A stretch of DNA of 64,000 nucleotides from Kineococcus endophyticus (GCF_040796495.1 NZ_JBFNQN010000001.1:186001-250000); one strand, 5' to 3'; positions 53,778-62,695 are shown, counted from the first letter of the stretch. The notes: generated by a model not told the origin, from the letters alone. A program made the numbers and translations.

Positions 53778-54529
53778 TGACCGCGGAGACCCTCCCGGGC
53801 GGCGTCTCGCCGCTGTCGGAGGCCGACGCCCGCCGCATCGACAACCGCATCCGCATCCTGGCCCCCAGCGTGGGAGAAAGCCTGGCCAAGCTCATGCGCC
53901 TCGTAGATGAGGCCGAGCAGGGGCAGGTGCATGTTGTTCTGGGCTTCCCGTCCTGGACCGCCTATCTCGCGGACGCCCTCAGTCAGTTCCACCTCGCGGT
54001 CGAGCCGGCTATGCGTAAGGAGCTCGTCCCCCAGCTCGCGGAGAAGGGAATGCCCACCCGCGCCATCGCGCACAGCCTCGGCGTGTCCCAGACGACGGTG
54101 GTGAACGACCTGCGCGCTGCGACTGAACAGGAAGTGTTCAGTCGCCCGGCCACGGTGGTGAGCCTTGACGGTCGCCAGCGCCCCGCGTCACAGCCCGCCC
54201 GAGCGTCCGCGGCCGACGAGCTCCGCGAGTTCGAAGCCGGACTGGCCCCGCGGAACAGCCCAACGCAGTACCTCGACGACCGTGAGCATCAGTCGACGGC
54301 TGGAACCTCCACTGCCACTCGCCGCCGGCCCGACATCACCAAGCGGTTCCTCAACCTCGCCGTGGACTTGCGTCGCCTACAGACGAGCCTGCAGAACCTC
54401 CACGACGACGACCGGTACAGCAAGCACAAGGACGACCAGCGTGGTCTGCAGTTTGCCGTCCGACAGATGCTGCAGTTGCTGACTGAGCTCGAGGCCGAGT
54501 TCCCTCCGGAGGCCCACCTTGCCCGATGA
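53777..54529 (+). CDS. HTH-containing early protein
   Basis: 250 residues. N-terminal half: 'EADARRIDNRIRILAPSVGESLAKLMRLVDEAEQGQVHVVLGFPSWTAYLADAL', then a helix-turn-helix 'GMPTRAIAHSLGVSQTTVVNDLRA'. The pattern is common in actinobacterial phages and conjugative elements; a regulatory or partition-like role is plausible but unproven. The C-terminal 'DITKRFLNLAVDLRRLQTSLQNL' is helical. Its start abuts the xis stop. Confidence 0.7.
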   Translation: MTAETLPGGVSPLSEADARRIDNRIRILAPSVGESLAKLMRLVDEAEQGQVHVVLGFPSWTAYLADALSQFHLAVEPAMRKELVPQLAEKGMPTRAIAHSLGVSQTTVVNDLRAATEQEVFSRPATVVSLDGRQRPASQPARASAADELREFEAGLAPRNSPTQYLDDREHQSTAGTSTATRRRPDITKRFLNLAVDLRRLQTSLQNLHDDDRYSKHKDDQRGLQFAVRQMLQLLTELEAEFPPEAHLAR

Positions 54530-54803
54530 GACGCGACAGGGCGGCCCTGCTGACTACAGGACCGCCCCCAGCACGTCGCTCACCGACCCGACCAGCATGC
54601 CACTCGGACTGACGCCCACGCGAGAGGTTCTCGCCGCCGTCAGCAACATTTTCGTCGTCGCCGTCCGTGTCGACGGTGACCACCTTCGACGCCGGATCTA
54701 CCTGAGCCTGTCGGCCGCCCAGCGCGCCGCCGAGCGCGCGGAGGCCCGCGGGAAGACGGCCGACATCATCCTGTGCAAGGTCACGCCGGTGGTGACCCGA
54801 TGA
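54519..54803 (+). CDS. Small element protein
   Basis: 94 residues, beginning at TTG 54519 with GGAGG 6 bases upstream. 'TREVLAAVSNIFVVAVRVDGDHLRRRIYLSLSAAQRAAERAEARGKTADIILCKVTPV' suggests a small alpha/beta protein. No family recognised. It overlaps both neighbours by a few bases, as in the rest of this tightly packed operon. Confidence 0.6.
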   Translation: MPDETRQGGPADYRTAPSTSLTDPTSMPLGLTPTREVLAAVSNIFVVAVRVDGDHLRRRIYLSLSAAQRAAERAEARGKTADIILCKVTPVVTR

Positions 54804-55645
54804 CCTGGGTGAAGCTGGACGACCGCTGGACCGACGAGCCGATGATTCAGCAGCTCTCGTTCCAGAGCCGCTGGCACTACCTCGGGATGCTGTCCTGGTG
54901 CTGTCGAATGGACCAGTACGACGGCATTATGCGCAGCGTCGACGCCTGGCGCGCCAGCGACGTCGATGACCCAATGAAGGCGATCCAGGAGCTGCGCGAC
55001 GTCGGGCTGCTCGAGCCCACCGGGGACAGCAGCATCCGGCTGACGCAAATCGATCGGCACGCGCTGCCGCCGTACCTCAGGGACGCGAACCGCAAGGCCG
55101 CCAGCCGGGAGACCACCAAGAAGTGGCGCCAGCGTCAGCAGAACGACAGTGACGACTCGGGTGACATGTCACTTCCCGAGGATGGTGACGAGTCACTTTC
55201 TCGTCACAGCGGGGTCGGGGTCGGGGTCGGGACGGGAACTGCTCTTACGTCTTCCGATGAGACTTCTAGTGACGACAGCAGGGAGGTCAGCCGCAACCTC
55301 CGGTCGCGGGCGCGAGACGTGCCCGACGACATTCCGCCGGGGGAGACCCGAAATCCCGTGGGCACCCACTCCCGCATCAAGGACCGCGCCTGCCGCCTGG
55401 TCGCCGACGTCCTCGGCAAGAAGACCAACGACGTGCGCAAGCTCGTCAACTGGGGCGACGACGACCTCAGCAACAAGCTCGACGGCCTGATCGAAGAAGT
55501 ACTTCGTCCCGCACTCGTCGCCGGCCAGTCCGACACGACCATCAAGGCAGCCCTCCGGAAGGCCCGCGACGAGAACGGCGACATCACCGAGGCCTGGGAG
55601 TACCTCGAACCCCCGCACGTCGGCGACGGCGGCTGGACCACCTGA
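54800..55645 (+). CDS. Replication-initiation-like (replisome organiser-type) protein
   Basis: 281 residues. N-terminal ~90 residues 'MTWVKLDDRWTDEPMIQQLSFQSRWHYLGMLSWC...AIQELRDVGLLEPTGDSSIRLTQ' form a winged-helix-like domain similar to phage replisome-organiser proteins. A low-complexity Ser/Asp/Gly linker follows ('SGVGVGVGTGTAL', encoded by a short GTCGGG repeat near 55210). The C-terminal part 'SRIKDRACRLVADVLGKKTNDVRKLVNWG' is helical. Function is inferred by architecture only. Confidence 0.6.
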   Translation: MTWVKLDDRWTDEPMIQQLSFQSRWHYLGMLSWCCRMDQYDGIMRSVDAWRASDVDDPMKAIQELRDVGLLEPTGDSSIRLTQIDRHALPPYLRDANRKAASRETTKKWRQRQQNDSDDSGDMSLPEDGDESLSRHSGVGVGVGTGTALTSSDETSSDDSREVSRNLRSRARDVPDDIPPGETRNPVGTHSRIKDRACRLVADVLGKKTNDVRKLVNWGDDDLSNKLDGLIEEVLRPALVAGQSDTTIKAALRKARDENGDITEAWEYLEPPHVGDGGWTT

Positions 55646-55659
55646 GCGAAGGGGACACG

Positions 55660-56001
55660 ATGACCGAGACCGACGGCAACCCGAAGGCCGTGCAGGCACC
55701 CACGTTCCTCACCTGGCTGCAGTACGAGCGGACCCGCCACCGCGCCGACGACGTCGGCTGGATCGCCGGCCACGTCACCACCGACCACGCGGGCGGGTGC
55801 CTCACCGCAACGTCGCCGGCCGCGTTACGACACCACCTCATCAGCGACCACCCCGCCAACCACGAACCACAGCAGCGAGTACTGCGGGCCCTCGACCGCG
55901 CCGAAACCGCCTACGCCCGCAACCTCCAGCAACTGCAAGCAGCCTGCCGACACACCCGCCGAACGTTCATCCCCGCCGACCAGGAGGAACTCGGTTGCTG
56001 A
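55660..56001 (+). CDS. YozE-SAM-like small protein
   Basis: 113 residues. 'APTFLTWLQYERTRHRADDVGWIAGHVTTD' resembles the YozE/SAM-like fold (F-x2-W/F-L-x2-Q-R-x3-D-x-V/I-G). The middle 'SPAALRHHLISDHPANHEPQQRVLRALDRAETAYARNLQQLQAA' is helical. Seen in phage early regions; function unknown. Its stop overlaps the WhiB start region. Confidence 0.6.
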   Translation: MTETDGNPKAVQAPTFLTWLQYERTRHRADDVGWIAGHVTTDHAGGCLTATSPAALRHHLISDHPANHEPQQRVLRALDRAETAYARNLQQLQAACRHTRRTFIPADQEELGC

Positions 56002-56285
56002 ACGTCCCAGATCACGCGCTGCCCGCCTACCGCCTGCTGCTCCAAGCCCTCGCCGGCGTCGCGCCACCGTGCGCGGCGAACCCGGACGCCTGGACCGACC
56101 TGGACCCCCACAACCACGACGATCGTGGGAGAGCCGCCCGGGCGTGCTTCACCTGCCCCGCCTTGATCCCTTGCGGGCGCTACGCCACCCAAGCCGGGGA
56201 ACAGTCCGGCGTGTGGGGTGGCACCGATCGAACTCCCGTTCGCGGCCGACACAAGACCCCCACTACCGAGGAGGCCGCAGCATGA
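55995..56285 (+). CDS. WhiB-family iron-sulfur regulator
   Basis: 96 residues from TTG 55995, with AGGAGG 7 bases upstream. The four cluster Cys are in 'GVAPPCAANPDAW' and 'RACFTCPALIPCGRYA' (C...CxxC...C), followed by the WhiB turn 'SGVWGGTDR'. WhiB proteins bind a 4Fe-4S cluster and sigma factor; phage copies (such as the TM4 phage protein) can alter host WhiB function. The basic 'RGRHK' tail is short, so DNA binding may be weak. Confidence 0.85.
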   Translation: MLNVPDHALPAYRLLLQALAGVAPPCAANPDAWTDLDPHNHDDRGRAARACFTCPALIPCGRYATQAGEQSGVWGGTDRTPVRGRHKTPTTEEAAA

Positions 56286-56590
56286 CCACCCGCGACAACT
56301 GGGCAGAGCTGTCCGAAGTCGCCACCCTCGTCGCCCTCGCCCTCGAGGCCGACGAAGGCCACCGGCTCGACACCCTCGGGGCGATCATCGTCCCCCTCGT
56401 CGAACGAGGTGACGCCGCAACCCTGGCCCACATGCTCAGCCGCGCCATCACCCTGGCCGAACTGCTCGTCACCAAGGAGATGGACACCCGCATCGACGCG
56501 GACCTCAACCCCAGCACCGGCCCCGTCCTCGGCTACCTCCTCAGCCTCTCCGCCGAAGCTGGGAAGCGCGCCGCGCGAGGTGAGCAGTGA
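56282..56590 (+). CDS. Small helical element protein
   Basis: 102 residues: 'TTRDNWAELSEVATLVALALEADEGHRLDTLGAIIVPLVERGDAATLAHMLSRAITLAELLV'. Entirely helical, no known domain. Start overlaps the WhiB stop (ATGA), so it is coupled to it. Confidence 0.6.
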   Translation: MTTRDNWAELSEVATLVALALEADEGHRLDTLGAIIVPLVERGDAATLAHMLSRAITLAELLVTKEMDTRIDADLNPSTGPVLGYLLSLSAEAGKRAARGEQ

Positions 56591-56711
56591 CGCGCCCGGT
56601 AGGGGGTTCCGATCGCCAGGAGCCGCGAGGGGTGAACACCGCCGGGGTGGTGTTCTGTCCCTCCCCCGGACGGCTAGGGGGGGTCGCGCGCGCGAGGGAC
56701 GGGTGGGTCCG

Positions 56712-57080
56712 ATGAGCGGCCGCGATGATCTTCTGGACCTCGCTGCCCAGCTGGTGGCGGGGCAGGTCGAGGAGTCCGCGCTGTTGGCGGACGTCATCGT
56801 GTCCTTGTCAGTCGACGAGCTCCGCCTGTTGGTAGGACTTGTTTCGACAGGTCGAGCTGATGCAGCTGCATCGGAGGGAGGGGTGAGGGTTCAGGCGGAG
56901 GTGTTGGTGGCGCGTGGCCGGGACCTCGTCGTGAAGTGCCCGTGGTGCGCGGCGCATCATCGTCACCTTCGCGGGCATTCTCGGTCGGGGTGGCAGAACC
57001 GGACTCCGCCGTGCGGTCGGGCGCTCTCCGCGGAGCAACGTGCGGCCGGCTACTGGTTCCTGGACGACGGTCGGTCGTGA
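56712..57080 (+). CDS. Small protein with zinc-finger-like C-terminus
   Basis: 122 residues. A helical N-terminal half ('LLDLAAQLVAGQVEESALLADVIVSLSVDELRLLVGL') is joined to 'LVVKCPWCAAHHRHLRGHSRSGWQNRTPPCG', where CPWC, HxH and a last Cys could bind zinc. Function unknown. Last gene before the 347-base gap. A poly-G/Arg-rich stretch of 121 bases separates it from the preceding gene. Confidence 0.6.
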   Translation: MSGRDDLLDLAAQLVAGQVEESALLADVIVSLSVDELRLLVGLVSTGRADAAASEGGVRVQAEVLVARGRDLVVKCPWCAAHHRHLRGHSRSGWQNRTPPCGRALSAEQRAAGYWFLDDGRS

Positions 57081-57427
57081 CTGATTCGCGGAGTGTCGAC
57101 TGCCTGTTCAGAGGGTCCTTCCGGTAGAATCCGCAGTGACGGGAAACGCTCCCGGGCCAAGTCGACGAGGATCCGCAAGGACAAGTTGACGAGGAGCCCC
57201 AGGGTGGGTCGCGTCGGATCCGATGGTTCCGTCGTGGTGACGGGAAGCTCGGTTCTTCGTTCGCAGCAGTTGCCGGGCCAGCGGTAATCCCGGCCGTTAG
57301 GACAGCAGTCAGGTCTGACGGCATCGGTCGAACCCGTCCGCGCGTGTGACGCCGCGAAACTTCATCGTTCGCCGCTGCACGCCCATAGGCGTTGCCGGCT
57401 CCCCCTCATTCGCCCATGGAGGGCACC
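57081..57427. other. 347-base gap between early and capsid genes, with direct repeats
   Basis: No convincing gene. CAAGTCGACGAGGA (57158-57171) and CAAGTTGACGAGGA (57182-57195) repeat with a 24-base period and one mismatch; GTGACGGGAA occurs at 57136-57145 and 57237-57246. TAGAAT at 57125-57130 is the best -10 in the region and could start the late transcript. The terminase-portal-protease block normally sits here. Confidence 0.6.
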
Positions 57428-58648
57428 ATGAACCTGCAGCAAAAGCGAGCCGCCGCGTACCAGGCCGCACTGGCCATCGTCGACGGAGCCAAGGCCGAGG
57501 GCCGCGACCTCACCCCCAGCGAGGTGAGCCGGCTCGAAGCGCACACCGAGGAGGTCCGCATCCACGACGCCGAGATCGCCCGCATCGGGAAGTCCTCGGC
57601 GCTCATCAACTCCCTCGGCCAGCTGGGCTCGAGCGAGTCCACTCCGAGCACCTTCGGCGCGAAGTCCCTGGGGGAGCACTTCGTGAAGGCTGCCGGCTCC
57701 CGCCTCGCGACCGCTAAGTCCACGGAGGGTCGCTTCTCGATCGCCGCGCCGGAGTTCAAGGCTGCCAGCGACGTGCACACGGTCGGAAGCGTCACGGCTC
57801 CTGCCACGACGACGGTCGACACCAACGTCGTCACCGGCTTCCGCCGCTTCCTGCAGGTCGCTGACCTGCTGGCCCAGGGGCAGCTGTCCGGGAATGCCAT
57901 CAGCTACTTCGTGGAGGGCGCGCGTGAGGGGAACTTCACGACGGTGGCGGAGGGCGCGAAGAAGCCGCAGCTGCACTACGCGGACCCGACGGCCGTCACC
58001 GAGTCCCTGAAGAAGATCGCCGGCTTCATCAAGGAGTCCGACGAGATGGTGGAGGATCTTGACTTCCTCGCTTCCGCCATCAACCAGCGCCTCCTGTACG
58101 ACCTGGCCCTGTTCGAGGAGGACCAGCTGCTGTCCGGGTCCGGCTCGGGCACGAACCTGCTGGGCCTGCTGAACCGCTCCGGAATCCAGACGATGGGCGC
58201 CACCACGGACTCCAAGACTGGCAACGCGGACCAGATCTTCAAGGCCATGACCGCCATCCGGACGGTCGCGGCTCTGCGGGCCGACGGCGTCGTCATCAAC
58301 CCGCTGGACTACCAGGCGTTCCGGCTGACGAAGGACGGCAACGGCCAGTACTACGGCGGCGGCTTCTTCGCCGGCCAGTACGGCAACGGGACGCTGCAGG
58401 AGGACCCGCCGCTGTGGTCGGTGCGCACGGTCGTCACCCCCGCCATCGCGCAGGGCACGGTGCTGGTGGGCGCCTTCCAGCAGGCGGCGACGCTGTACCG
58501 CAAGGGCGGTGTGCGGGTGGAAGCGACGAACTCCAACGAGGCCGACTTCACCGAGAACAAGATCACGATCCGGGCAGAGGAGCGGGTGGCGCTGGCCGTG
58601 CGCCGTCCCGCCGGCCTGGTCAAGGTCACCCTCGGCACCGCCAACTGA
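57428..58648 (+). CDS. HK97-type major capsid protein
   Basis: 406 residues, intact. Residues 1-60 form a short helical scaffold (delta) domain ('QQKRAAAYQAALAIVDGAK', 'RLEAHTEEVRIHDAEIARIG'). The rest has the gp5 fold: 'SYFVEGAREGNFTTVAEGAKKPQ', 'KKIAGFIKESDEMVEDLDFLASAINQRLLYDLALFEEDQLLSGSG' and the C-terminal 'RVEATNSNEADFTENKITIRAEERVALAVRRPAGLVKV'. GGAGG lies 5 bases before ATG 57428. HK97-type capsids need a protease, portal and terminase, none of which is encoded upstream here. Confidence 0.92.
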   Translation: MNLQQKRAAAYQAALAIVDGAKAEGRDLTPSEVSRLEAHTEEVRIHDAEIARIGKSSALINSLGQLGSSESTPSTFGAKSLGEHFVKAAGSRLATAKSTEGRFSIAAPEFKAASDVHTVGSVTAPATTTVDTNVVTGFRRFLQVADLLAQGQLSGNAISYFVEGAREGNFTTVAEGAKKPQLHYADPTAVTESLKKIAGFIKESDEMVEDLDFLASAINQRLLYDLALFEEDQLLSGSGSGTNLLGLLNRSGIQTMGATTDSKTGNADQIFKAMTAIRTVAALRADGVVINPLDYQAFRLTKDGNGQYYGGGFFAGQYGNGTLQEDPPLWSVRTVVTPAIAQGTVLVGAFQQAATLYRKGGVRVEATNSNEADFTENKITIRAEERVALAVRRPAGLVKVTLGTAN

Positions 58649-58734
58649 GTCACGCGACAAGCACCATGGGGGATCACTTCGCGTGGTTCCCCATGGGCCA
58701 CGCCCATCCACTGACTCCGCCGAGGGGACCCGAC

Positions 58735-59103
58735 ATGACCAAGATCGAACACCCCGAACTTTTCGCCTTCGCCGTCGCCCTGCTCGAGCAGGCTGTCCAG
58801 GGCAACCACGCCGGCTCCGACGAGGGCCTGGAGCACCACGACCAAGTGCAGCTCGGCATCTTCGGTGTTCTGGGGGAGATGCCGGAGGACACCGAGCACA
58901 ACGTCCGCAGTGTCCTGCTCTACCTCACCCGGATCGCCGCGCAGGGACTGCGCCACGCCGAGGCCATCGAGCCGCGCTTCGACGCCCGTCTGTGGCTGCG
59001 GTCCCTGGCGCCTCAGCTCGCCGCCATCGAGGCGCTCGCCCACCTGCAGTTGGCTGACGAGCCCGACCCGCGCGGCGACGGCGACGAACCGAAGGAGTCC
59101 TGA
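58735..59103 (+). CDS. Small helical protein between capsid and tape measure
   Basis: 122 residues: 'EHPELFAFAVALLEQAVQGNHAGSDEGLEHHDQVQLGIFGVLGEMPEDTEHNVRSVLLYLTRIAAQGLRHAEA' and an acidic tail. Not recognised. By position it could be a tail assembly chaperone, but it lacks any visible slippery frameshift site. Its stop overlaps the tape measure start. Confidence 0.6.
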   Translation: MTKIEHPELFAFAVALLEQAVQGNHAGSDEGLEHHDQVQLGIFGVLGEMPEDTEHNVRSVLLYLTRIAAQGLRHAEAIEPRFDARLWLRSLAPQLAAIEALAHLQLADEPDPRGDGDEPKES

Positions 59104-62100
59104 TGGCCGGGAACGCTGTCGTCGCCGGGACGATCGAGTACCTGATCGGTGTCGACGACACCGCACTCATCCGCGGTCTGCAGCAGGCCGCCGGCAAGGT
59201 CTCCCAGCAGGGCCGATCGCAGGGGGACGCCTTCGGGCGGTCCCTGAACCAGGGACTGACCGGGCAGCTGCAGACGGTGCAGGCGCAGGTTCGCCAGCAG
59301 CTCAGCCGGGCACTGGCGAACCTGCCCACGGTGGAACTGAACGCCGACTCCTCCGACGTGGACAAGGCTCTGGCCGAGGTACGGACCACGATGACGTCGC
59401 TGTCCGGGCAGGACTTGCGGTTGGGCGCCGACACGAGCGAGGCGACCGGTCAGCTGGGGGAGCTGCGCAGTCAGCTGCAGCGCATCGCCGCCGAGCACCC
59501 GGAGGTCGAGGTCCGCGCCTCCGCCGCGCAGGCCACGCAGGAGCTCGGGGCGGTGGAGTCCGCCGCCCGGCACCTGGACGGTCTGCGCGCCGAGATCGAG
59601 GCCCGCGCCGACACCTCCTCGGCTGAGGCCGCCCTGCGCCGCCTGAGCGAGTCCGGCGGCCGGGTCGACGTGGACGTCGACGCGGACACCTCCGCGGCCG
59701 AGGACCGCATCGGCGGCCTGGGTGAGGGTGCCGGCGGCGCGGCCGGGGAACGCATCGGCGGGGACGTCGTCGGTGGCATCACCGGCAAGCTGGGGGTGCT
59801 CGGCGCCGTCGGTGGCCCTGTCGCTGGGGTCCTCGTCGGCGCCGGCGTCGGTCTGGGCGCCCTGTTCGTGAAGGCCATCTCCGATGGGATGGACCAGCGC
59901 GCCGACAACGCCCTGTTCCAGGCCCGCACCGGCCTGGACGACGCCACCGTGGCCAAGTACGCGACCGCGGCGGGGGAGTCCTACGCCTCCAACTTCGGGG
60001 ACTCCCTCTCGGCGAACCTCGAGATCGCCCGCTCGGCGCTGAACACGGGCCTGCTGGGCGGTGACTCCACCTCCGCGCAGATCCAGACGGTCACCAACCA
60101 GCTCGACACGGTCGCGACGCTGCTGGGGGTGGACATCCCCGAAGTCGCCCGCGCCGCCGGGCAGGCCGTGCGCACCGGCCTGGTGAAGGACACCACGCAG
60201 GGCCTGGACCTCATCGCCCGCGCCAGCCAGCTCGGCCTGAACGTGTCCGAGGACCTCCTCGACACCATCACCGAGTACGGCACCCAGTTCCGCCGCGCCG
60301 GCATCGACGGCCAGACCGCCATGGGCCTGATCTCCCAGCTCGTCAAGGGCGGCGCCCGAGACACCGACCTCGCCGCAGACGCGGTGAAGGAGTTCGTCCT
60401 GCGCCTGTCCGACGTCACCAACACCGGCGCGCAGGACGCGCTGACGTCGCTGGGCCTGAACGCCGAGGAGGTGTCCCGCCAGTTCCTGGCCGGCGGGGAC
60501 TCCGCCGACTCAGCCATGCAGCGGGTGGTGCAGGCCATCACCTCGGTCGAGGACCCGGTGGTCCGCAACACCGCGCTGATCAACCTGTTCGGCACCCAGG
60601 CTGAGGACCTCGGTGGGGCCATCAACGCCCTGGACCTGTCCAAGGCCCGGGGTGAGTTCGCTGGGTTCGACGGGACCGTGCAGCGGGCCATGGACACCCT
60701 TGGCTCGACCACCCAGGCCAAGATCGAGACCGCCAAGCGGGGCATCGAGACCGCCACCAACGGGATCAAGGTCGCGCTCGCGGACGCCTTCGCCCCGCAG
60801 ATCGCTGGGGCGGCGGACTGGATCACCACCCACCGAGGGGAGGTGACCCAGTTCCTGTTCACCGTCGGCAACGGGCTGCTGGACCTGGCACGTTCGGCGG
60901 TGGAGACGGCCGCGACGTCGACGGAGGCGTTCGGCCGGTTCGTGGGGACCACCGGCCCGCAGGTGCTGGACATGATCCGCTCGATCATCGCCGGCATGGA
61001 CTCTATCCCGCTGGTGGACCTGAGCGACACCCTCACCCAGTTCGACGCGATGAGCGCTCAGGCCAAGGCGTCGTTCTCCACGGTGGAGTCCTCCACGGCC
61101 GCTGCGGCCGACAAGATCCGCTCCACCGCGATCCCCGCGATCGACGGGGTCCAGGAGCGGTTCAGCGCCCTGGAGATCCCCGCCGTCACGCAGGCCCGGT
61201 TCGCCGACGCCACCAACGCCCTGTCGTTCGGGCTGGCGGGCGTCTCGGACAAGGCCGAGGAGACCCGCGGATCCCTGGACACCGCCGCCGGGACCATCGA
61301 CCGCACTACCGACGCCGGGAAGACCCTGGACGGGCAGCTGCGGACGGTCTCCGCCTCACTGCTGGACCAGGCCGTCCAAGGGGCTGCGCTGGGGCAGACG
61401 CAGGAGGAGCTCACCGGACGCTTCAACGAGGGCCGGGACGCGCTGATCGGGCAGCTGCAGCAGCTCGGGCTCACCCGGGACGCCGCGGAGAAGCTCGCCG
61501 CGCAGTACGGCCTGGTGCCCGGGAAGGTCGACACGATCGTCTCTGACGCCGGCACGGCCGCGTCGGTCAAGGCGGAGGTGGAGCGCCTGAACGGGGAGAT
61601 CGGGCGGGTGCAGGACCGCACCGTCACGATCACCGCGCGCCTCGCCCTCGGATCCTCCGCGGGCAAGACGTCGAACGGCTGGTCCGGTGGGACGGTCGCG
61701 AAGGCCATGGGCGGCTCGGTCCACGGACCCGGCTCCGGCACCTCCGACGACATCCCGGCGTGGCTGTCCAACGGCGAGCACGTCTGGACCGACGCTGAGG
61801 TCCGTGCCGCGGGCGGGCACGAGCGGGTGAAGAACCTGCGCCGCGCGGCCTTGTCTGGGGAGCTCCCAGCGTTCGCGCAGGGCGGGCCGGTGGGTGACAA
61901 CCTGCGGGTCGACATGACTGACCCCGGCGCCTTCCAGCAGTCCGCCGGCTCCGCATGGGACCAGCTCCTCGGCGCGGCGCAGTCCGCGGCTGACTCCGCT
62001 GCCCGCGCCGCTCAGGCCGCCGACGAAGCGGGCGGCGCGACTGCCGGCCCGCCGTCTGGGACGGGTTCGGGGTGGGCGTGGCAGGTTGCCACCATCAAGA

Positions 62101-62627
62101 AGGCGTTCCCGAACATCGCCATCACCTCGACCACCCGGCCGGGCGCGAAGACGGTGTCCGGCAACACCTCGTACCACGCCCGCGGGCGCGCCATCGACAT
62201 GTCCCCGTCGATGGCGGCGTTCAACTGGATCGCCCAGAACTTCCCGAACACCGCTGAGCTGATCTTCTCCCCGGCGGGGGCGCGGCAGTTGAAGAACGGC
62301 CGCTCCCACATCTACTCGGGCGCGGTGAAGGCGATGCACTACAACCACGTCCACTGGGCCTACGACCAGGGCGGTTTGGCGGAGGGGGCCGGCTACCTGC
62401 CGAAGCTCACTCCCAAGCCGGAGCGGGTGCTGTCCCCGCAGCAGACGAAGGACTTCGGTCGCCTCGTCGACGCCCTGACCGCAGGCCAGATCGGCGCAGG
62501 GGGTGGCAAGACCGTCCAGGTCACCAACCACAACCAGTACCAGCTGATGGACGACGCCCAGATCGCCCTGCTGGCCCGTCAGGAGGCGCTGGAGATGGCC
62601 GGGTACCTCGGCATGGCGGGCATCTGA
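59103..62627 (+). CDS. Tail tape measure protein with C-terminal peptidase-like domain
   Basis: 1174 residues. N-terminal ~200 residues carry repeats of the 'VELNADSSDVDKALAEV / LRLGADTSEATGQLGEL / AEIEARADTSSAEAAL / VDVDADTSAAEDRI' type. A hydrophobic Gly/Ala/Val segment (~215-260) and long helices follow. Near residues 1020-1085 'TSYHARGRAIDMSP' and 'MHYNHVHWAYD' supply the H-x6-D and H-x-H metal ligands of M15/VanY-like peptidases, which would cut peptidoglycan during DNA entry. 'GGSVHGPGSGTSDDIPAWLSNGEHVW' is a common tape-measure C-terminal motif. The protein sets tail length in siphophages. Confidence 0.93.
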   Translation: MAGNAVVAGTIEYLIGVDDTALIRGLQQAAGKVSQQGRSQGDAFGRSLNQGLTGQLQTVQAQVRQQLSRALANLPTVELNADSSDVDKALAEVRTTMTSLSGQDLRLGADTSEATGQLGELRSQLQRIAAEHPEVEVRASAAQATQELGAVESAARHLDGLRAEIEARADTSSAEAALRRLSESGGRVDVDVDADTSAAEDRIGGLGEGAGGAAGERIGGDVVGGITGKLGVLGAVGGPVAGVLVGAGVGLGALFVKAISDGMDQRADNALFQARTGLDDATVAKYATAAGESYASNFGDSLSANLEIARSALNTGLLGGDSTSAQIQTVTNQLDTVATLLGVDIPEVARAAGQAVRTGLVKDTTQGLDLIARASQLGLNVSEDLLDTITEYGTQFRRAGIDGQTAMGLISQLVKGGARDTDLAADAVKEFVLRLSDVTNTGAQDALTSLGLNAEEVSRQFLAGGDSADSAMQRVVQAITSVEDPVVRNTALINLFGTQAEDLGGAINALDLSKARGEFAGFDGTVQRAMDTLGSTTQAKIETAKRGIETATNGIKVALADAFAPQIAGAADWITTHRGEVTQFLFTVGNGLLDLARSAVETAATSTEAFGRFVGTTGPQVLDMIRSIIAGMDSIPLVDLSDTLTQFDAMSAQAKASFSTVESSTAAAADKIRSTAIPAIDGVQERFSALEIPAVTQARFADATNALSFGLAGVSDKAEETRGSLDTAAGTIDRTTDAGKTLDGQLRTVSASLLDQAVQGAALGQTQEELTGRFNEGRDALIGQLQQLGLTRDAAEKLAAQYGLVPGKVDTIVSDAGTAASVKAEVERLNGEIGRVQDRTVTITARLALGSSAGKTSNGWSGGTVAKAMGGSVHGPGSGTSDDIPAWLSNGEHVWTDAEVRAAGGHERVKNLRRAALSGELPAFAQGGPVGDNLRVDMTDPGAFQQSAGSAWDQLLGAAQSAADSAARAAQAADEAGGATAGPPSGTGSGWAWQVATIKKAFPNIAITSTTRPGAKTVSGNTSYHARGRAIDMSPSMAAFNWIAQNFPNTAELIFSPAGARQLKNGRSHIYSGAVKAMHYNHVHWAYDQGGLAEGAGYLPKLTPKPERVLSPQQTKDFGRLVDALTAGQIGAGGGKTVQVTNHNQYQLMDDAQIALLARQEALEMAGYLGMAGI

Positions 62628-62695
62628 TGCCGGCCCGCCATGCCGGCCCGACGTCGGCGTGGCGGGCACCACGGGCTCTGGCTAGCCTGCGCGCC

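Noticed and set aside
55205-55240. GTCGGG tandem repeat as a regulatory element
   Set aside because: It lies inside a coding region and encodes a flexible Gly/Val linker.
57093-57287. 64-codon frame in the early-late gap
   Set aside because: Low-complexity Arg/Ser-rich translation and no ribosome site; it is created by the direct repeats.
57428-58648. Reading the HK97-fold gene as an encapsulin nanocompartment
   Set aside because: It has a scaffold-like N-terminal domain and is followed by a tape measure gene, with no cargo enzyme gene; a phage capsid fits better.
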